Shown here piece after piece: positions 60,730-64,000 of a stretch of DNA of 64,000 nt (its first letter is position 1; each line of letters starts with the position of its first letter). This stretch comes from CAJXQU01 sp965223825 (GTDB taxonomy: Bacteria; Pseudomonadota; Gammaproteobacteria; CAJXQU01). The notes beneath the pieces are model-generated. The model searched no databases. It was given only the letters and a program-made list of their open reading frames with translations, and had not been told where the DNA came from. The position numbers and the translations under genes were made by a program. The DNA lies in assembly GCA_965223825.1 (NCBI GenBank), contig OZ245018.1, positions 868,001 to 932,000 on the forward strand, written 5' to 3'.

Positions 60730-61731
60730 TCAGTGGATCAACGCACTTTTTAAGCTTTTACTGAACCGCTCAAAATCCTCGATATGTGGTAAATGCCCCA
60801 CACCGTCCAGCGGATAATAAGTTGAGTTTTTAATCTTCTCGGCTGTCCGGAAACCCAATTTATCATAGCGGCCTAATTCTGTTTCAACTCCGGCTTTTTT
60901 CCAATTTCGTCCTGGTCCAGTACGATCGCGTGTACCGATGATCAACTTCACCGGCATTGTAAGTTTGGGTAGCTCGTCGACGATTGGTTGGCTAAAAAGC
61001 AGATCGTACGTTAGTGCATTATTCCACGCGACCTTTGGCCAGTCTGGATGATTTATCTGGCCGATCATAAAATCGGTTAAGGCGGCGTATGTATCATTCC
61101 ATTCACCATCGTAATAATTCTTTTGTTGATATTTTTTGATGCCATCGGCGGTTTTGTTCAGCTCCATCTTATAAAAAAAATCCACATCTTTATATTCAAC
61201 TTTGTCCAGATAGTTTTCTAAACCGATGGGGTTTAATAAGATGAGTTTTCTTGTGGTATCTGGATACATTAATGCAAAACGCGTCGCCAGCATGCCGCCC
61301 ATTGAGTGTCCTAAAATGATTGATGATTCCCATTTTAAGGATGCAATGAGTGATTGGGTGTGTGAGGCGAGTGCGGCGAAGCTGTACTGATAATGTGCGG
61401 GTTTGGACGATTTGCCGAAACCGATCTGATCGGGAATTAAAATGGTGTAGCCCAAATCATTTAAAAATTTTGCGGTGCTTTGCCAATACGCACCATTAAA
61501 ATTCTTACCATGCAGTAATGTCACTAACGGTTTGTCTGCATCGCCTGTTAAGTACATGTAACTCATTTCGAGCGTTTGCCCCTGACTTTTTATTACGAAA
61601 TTGTTCACTGAAAAGGGGTAGGGCAGTTCTGTCAGGCGTGCGTCGTAACGCGGTGTAATCTCACTTTCTGCGTTACAAAATGGAGAAAGAAAAATTAACA
61701 ATAAGCAGGTTGAGTAAACACTGTTACGCAT
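60730..61731 (-). CDS. Secreted alpha/beta hydrolase
   Basis: The 333-aa product has a signal peptide (MRNSVYSTCLLLIFLSPF, cut after CNA near residue 21). The fold shows the oxyanion HGKNFNGAYW, the nucleophile elbow ILGHSMGGMLAT (serine near residue 155) and a late histidine in PLDGVGHLPHIED, so the catalytic triad is in place. Start 61731 is supported by GGAG eight bases upstream; a longer frame would lack a signal peptide. The substrate is unknown. It lies 80 bp after the cyclic di-GMP gene on the same strand. Confidence 0.9.
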   Translation of the reverse strand: MRNSVYSTCLLLIFLSPFCNAESEITPRYDARLTELPYPFSVNNFVIKSQGQTLEMSYMYLTGDADKPLVTLLHGKNFNGAYWQSTAKFLNDLGYTILIPDQIGFGKSSKPAHYQYSFAALASHTQSLIASLKWESSIILGHSMGGMLATRFALMYPDTTRKLILLNPIGLENYLDKVEYKDVDFFYKMELNKTADGIKKYQQKNYYDGEWNDTYAALTDFMIGQINHPDWPKVAWNNALTYDLLFSQPIVDELPKLTMPVKLIIGTRDRTGPGRNWKKAGVETELGRYDKLGFRTAEKIKNSTYYPLDGVGHLPHIEDFERFSKSLKSALIH

Positions 61732-61811
61732 TGGTATGCTCCGATTTGTGAAGCATACATAATACATGGAAAATTTTTTATGATGGTTTTTATGACAATG
61801 AAAGTCGTACT

Positions 61812-64000
61812 TTAATTTGAGTTTTTCAATAAAGCTTGAGTGAGTAATTCTTTGCACTTATCTGCCGGTAATGCTTTCGAAAATAGATAACCTTGATAAC
61901 TATCGCAGCCGAGGTGTGTGATCAAATCACATTGCTCTTGAGTTTCGACTCCTTCTGCAACAACTTTCAGGTTGAGGTTTTTCGCCAAGGAAACAACGGC
62001 GGCGACAATGGAGACACCACTGCCTTTGTGGTGAATATCTTGAATAAATGATCGATCAATTTTTAAACAATCAAGTGGGAATTTCTTCAAATAACTGAGG
62101 CTTGAGTAACCTGTTCCAAAATCATCAATAGAGAGTGACACGCCGAGTTTATGCAGACCTTGCAAGGTTTCCACTGCGCGATCAATATTGCGCATGATGG
62201 CACTTTCCGTGATCTCGACTTCTAACATCTCAGCAGGTAATCCGACCTGATCAAGTTTTGATTTAATCAGCTCAACCAGATCCGTGTGTAGAAATTGTTG
62301 CGGTGACAGGTTGACAGCAATGTGGCCGAAATTAATGCCTTCTTCCTGCCATAATTTTGCTTGCTTGCAGGCGGTCGTTAAAACCCAGTCCCCGAGGGAT
62401 GCGATCAACCCCGTTTCCTCTGCAAGCGCGATAAACGTTGTCGGTGGAACATTGCCGAGGTCAGGATCATTCCAACGTGTTAGTGCTTCAAGTCCGATCA
62501 CGTTGCCGGTGACGGTACAGACCTTAGGTTGGTAATGAATGCGTAATTCGTTCTCTTCGATAGCGCGACGTAATAAGCCAAACATTTGCATGTGTGCTTT
62601 GGGTTTGTCATTCATTTCCGGTTTGAAAAATTGATAAGTATTCCGGCCATCGTCTTTTGCTTGATACATGGCAAGATCGGCCGTTTTAAGCAGTGTCCCC
62701 ACATCATCGCCATGATCCGGATACAGGGATATGCCGACGCTTGCGGTGACGTATAATTCACGGTTTACCGCCCAGATTGGTTTGGCCAATCCGGCCATGA
62801 CTTTCTCAACGATCTGGTGAACGGTATGCACAGTGCTGATATTTTCAAGAATAATGGTGAATTCGTCACCACCGATACGCGATAAGGTATCGCTCTCGCG
62901 GATCAACCCATGCAAAACGTCGGCGACTTTGCGCAAAACTTCATCGCCAGCAGAATGGCCCAAGGAGTCATTAATGGATTTGAAATTATCCAGATCTATA
63001 AACATGACAGCGACACGTGTGCCCAAGCGTTGACTGCGCGTAAGGCTGGCGGAAAGGCGATCGTGAAATAAAGTGCGATTTGAAAGGCCAGTTAAGCTGT
63101 CGTAGAGGGCAAGTTTCTTTAATTCAATCTCCATCGATTTCCGCGTGCTGATATTGCGCAAGATGGTTAGAACAGCATCTTCTCCCCCGAAACGTATTGG
63201 GTGTGAGTGGCATTCTACCCAGAGACGTTTTTCGCCGTAGTTAAGTAGGAGTTCTACCTCTATGTAACGACTGTCCGACTGACCAACATGCGCGATTGAA
63301 TGCAAGTTATTCATCCAATCATCCATATACTCAGGTGCGATCAGATCAGCAAAGCGGTATGCATCGAATTCTTCGACTTTGTAGCCCAACATTTTAGGAA
63401 TGACGGGATTCCAAAATAAAGTGCGATCTTCCCGTGTGACTAACACGCCGTCGTTCATGGCCGTCATTAAAGTACGGTACTTTCCTTCGCTTTCGATTAG
63501 GGCTTTTTCACTTAATTCCCGTGTGAGAATTTCTTGCTCGAGGATACCATTGGTGGTGCTGAGTGCTTTTGTTCGTTCTTCAACGCGCACCTCTAATTCT
63601 TGTTGGTGTTTTTGTGCGGTTAACTCAAATCGTTGACGTGATCGGAAATACGCAATAAGCAGTGCGGTAAAAAGTAAGCCCAGCGCAAGTGCAAACCAGG
63701 GGCGTAACGGGGCTTCTAGCGCAGGTTGATTTGAAGGAGGAAGAATGATGATTTCCAGATCCAGATCGGCATAGCTAATCGTGTCGACAAAGTGATTGGG
63801 CTCTTGCGTTAAAATGGCATCGCGTGTGAGTTTTATAGATTCATCGGTTTTTGGGTAATGTTGATAAGGGCGTGAATCATTCGCATGTTCGAAAATCATC
63901 ACACGTAAATTATGACCAAACACATAACTTTGCGCGATTTGGATTAGCTCGGGTAATTGGATCAGACTGACTAAATAACCTTTTAACGGAATGCGTTGGG
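61812..64000 (-). CDS. Cyclic di-GMP signalling protein (CHASE-like, PAS, GGDEF, EAL), cut by right edge
   Basis: The reading frame is open to the end of the window, so the N terminus is missing. The visible part starts with an extracellular sensor region that resembles a CHASE domain (RIPLKGYLVSLIQLPELIQI), a membrane helix (PWFALALGLLFTALLIAYF), a short coiled coil and a PAS domain (MTAMNDGVLVTREDRTLFWN). GGDEF follows with its signature intact (RIGGDEFTIILE), then EAL (LEALTRW, with DDFGTGYSSLSYLKKFPLD). Both enzyme signatures are kept, so synthesis and breakdown are both possible. Confidence 0.93.
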   Translation of the reverse strand, partial: QRIPLKGYLVSLIQLPELIQIAQSYVFGHNLRVMIFEHANDSRPYQHYPKTDESIKLTRDAILTQEPNHFVDTISYADLDLEIIILPPSNQPALEAPLRPWFALALGLLFTALLIAYFRSRQRFELTAQKHQQELEVRVEERTKALSTTNGILEQEILTRELSEKALIESEGKYRTLMTAMNDGVLVTREDRTLFWNPVIPKMLGYKVEEFDAYRFADLIAPEYMDDWMNNLHSIAHVGQSDSRYIEVELLLNYGEKRLWVECHSHPIRFGGEDAVLTILRNISTRKSMEIELKKLALYDSLTGLSNRTLFHDRLSASLTRSQRLGTRVAVMFIDLDNFKSINDSLGHSAGDEVLRKVADVLHGLIRESDTLSRIGGDEFTIILENISTVHTVHQIVEKVMAGLAKPIWAVNRELYVTASVGISLYPDHGDDVGTLLKTADLAMYQAKDDGRNTYQFFKPEMNDKPKAHMQMFGLLRRAIEENELRIHYQPKVCTVTGNVIGLEALTRWNDPDLGNVPPTTFIALAEETGLIASLGDWVLTTACKQAKLWQEEGINFGHIAVNLSPQQFLHTDLVELIKSKLDQVGLPAEMLEVEITESAIMRNIDRAVETLQGLHKLGVSLSIDDFGTGYSSLSYLKKFPLDCLKIDRSFIQDIHHKGSGVSIVAAVVSLAKNLNLKVVAEGVETQEQCDLITHLGCDSYQGYLFSKALPADKCKELLTQALLKNSN

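Overview
The window is from a gammaproteobacterium. Every recognisable core gene and gene order is gammaproteobacterial: ratA-rnfH, divergent bamE/fur, ubiE-ubiJ-ubiB, secB/gpsA with gpmI-envC-ctpA-yibQ, and pepN. Fur lacks the second metal-site cysteine, as Pseudomonas-type Fur proteins do. A marine, Methylophaga-like (Thiotrichales) relative is possible from the gene mix, but I cannot fix the genus. Core genes look moderate in GC; much of 8-16 kb looks more AT-rich.

Region 1 (1-7.9 kb) is the downstream part of a type I restriction-modification operon, with hsdM presumably just left of the window. The order is hsdS (cut by the window edge), a Fic protein, a frameshifted rhuM, hsdR, a small protein that looks like a detached HsdM C-terminal tail, and an HNH-like protein. 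Nearly all junctions overlap by a few bases. hsdS and fic each carry in-frame 12-bp tandem repeats. A relic of a nucleotidyltransferase-like gene follows.

Region 2 (about 7.93-17.83 kb) is an integrated element of about 9.9 kb in the 3' end of the tmRNA gene. Its tyrosine integrase lies beside tmRNA, an imperfect copy of the tmRNA 3' end lies at the far end, and integrase arm-like repeats occur at both ends. The hairpin at the far end looks like the original tmRNA terminator, pushed away by the insertion; the element supplies a replacement. Inside are phage relics (tape-measure and small-terminase pieces), an AlpA-led operon of overlapping small genes ending in a replication-like protein next to phased iterons, a 441-aa unknown, and a three-gene cassette (TIGR04255-type protein, helix-turn-helix protein, unknown with an SQSCD motif). 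That cassette is my best candidate for an undescribed, possibly defensive, system.

Region 3 (17.8-64 kb) is ordinary chromosome. It holds ssrA and smpB; a secreted DUF839/PhoX-like protein followed by a secreted c-type haem protein; an SNF-family transporter; ratA-rnfH; bamE; fur-ubiEJB; a PilZ protein; a moxR-bat operon; a secreted protein with a PEP-CTERM-like sorting tail; gpsA-secB-rhodanese divergent from gpmI-envC-ctpA-yibQ-DJ-1; a pentameric ligand-gated channel homologue; pepN; glcB; and a glutamate-synthase-like FMN protein. An alkylation-repair cluster follows (Ada-like, AlkB, AlkA), then a LysR/SnoaL-like divergent pair, a hydrolase and a cyclic-di-GMP protein cut by the right edge.

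Working together: the bat genes and moxR form one envelope-associated complex; gpmI-envC-ctpA-yibQ joins glycolysis to cell-wall remodelling as in other gammaproteobacteria; ubiE, ubiJ and ubiB serve ubiquinone synthesis downstream of the iron regulator; and ada-alkB-alkA forms an adaptive response to DNA alkylation.
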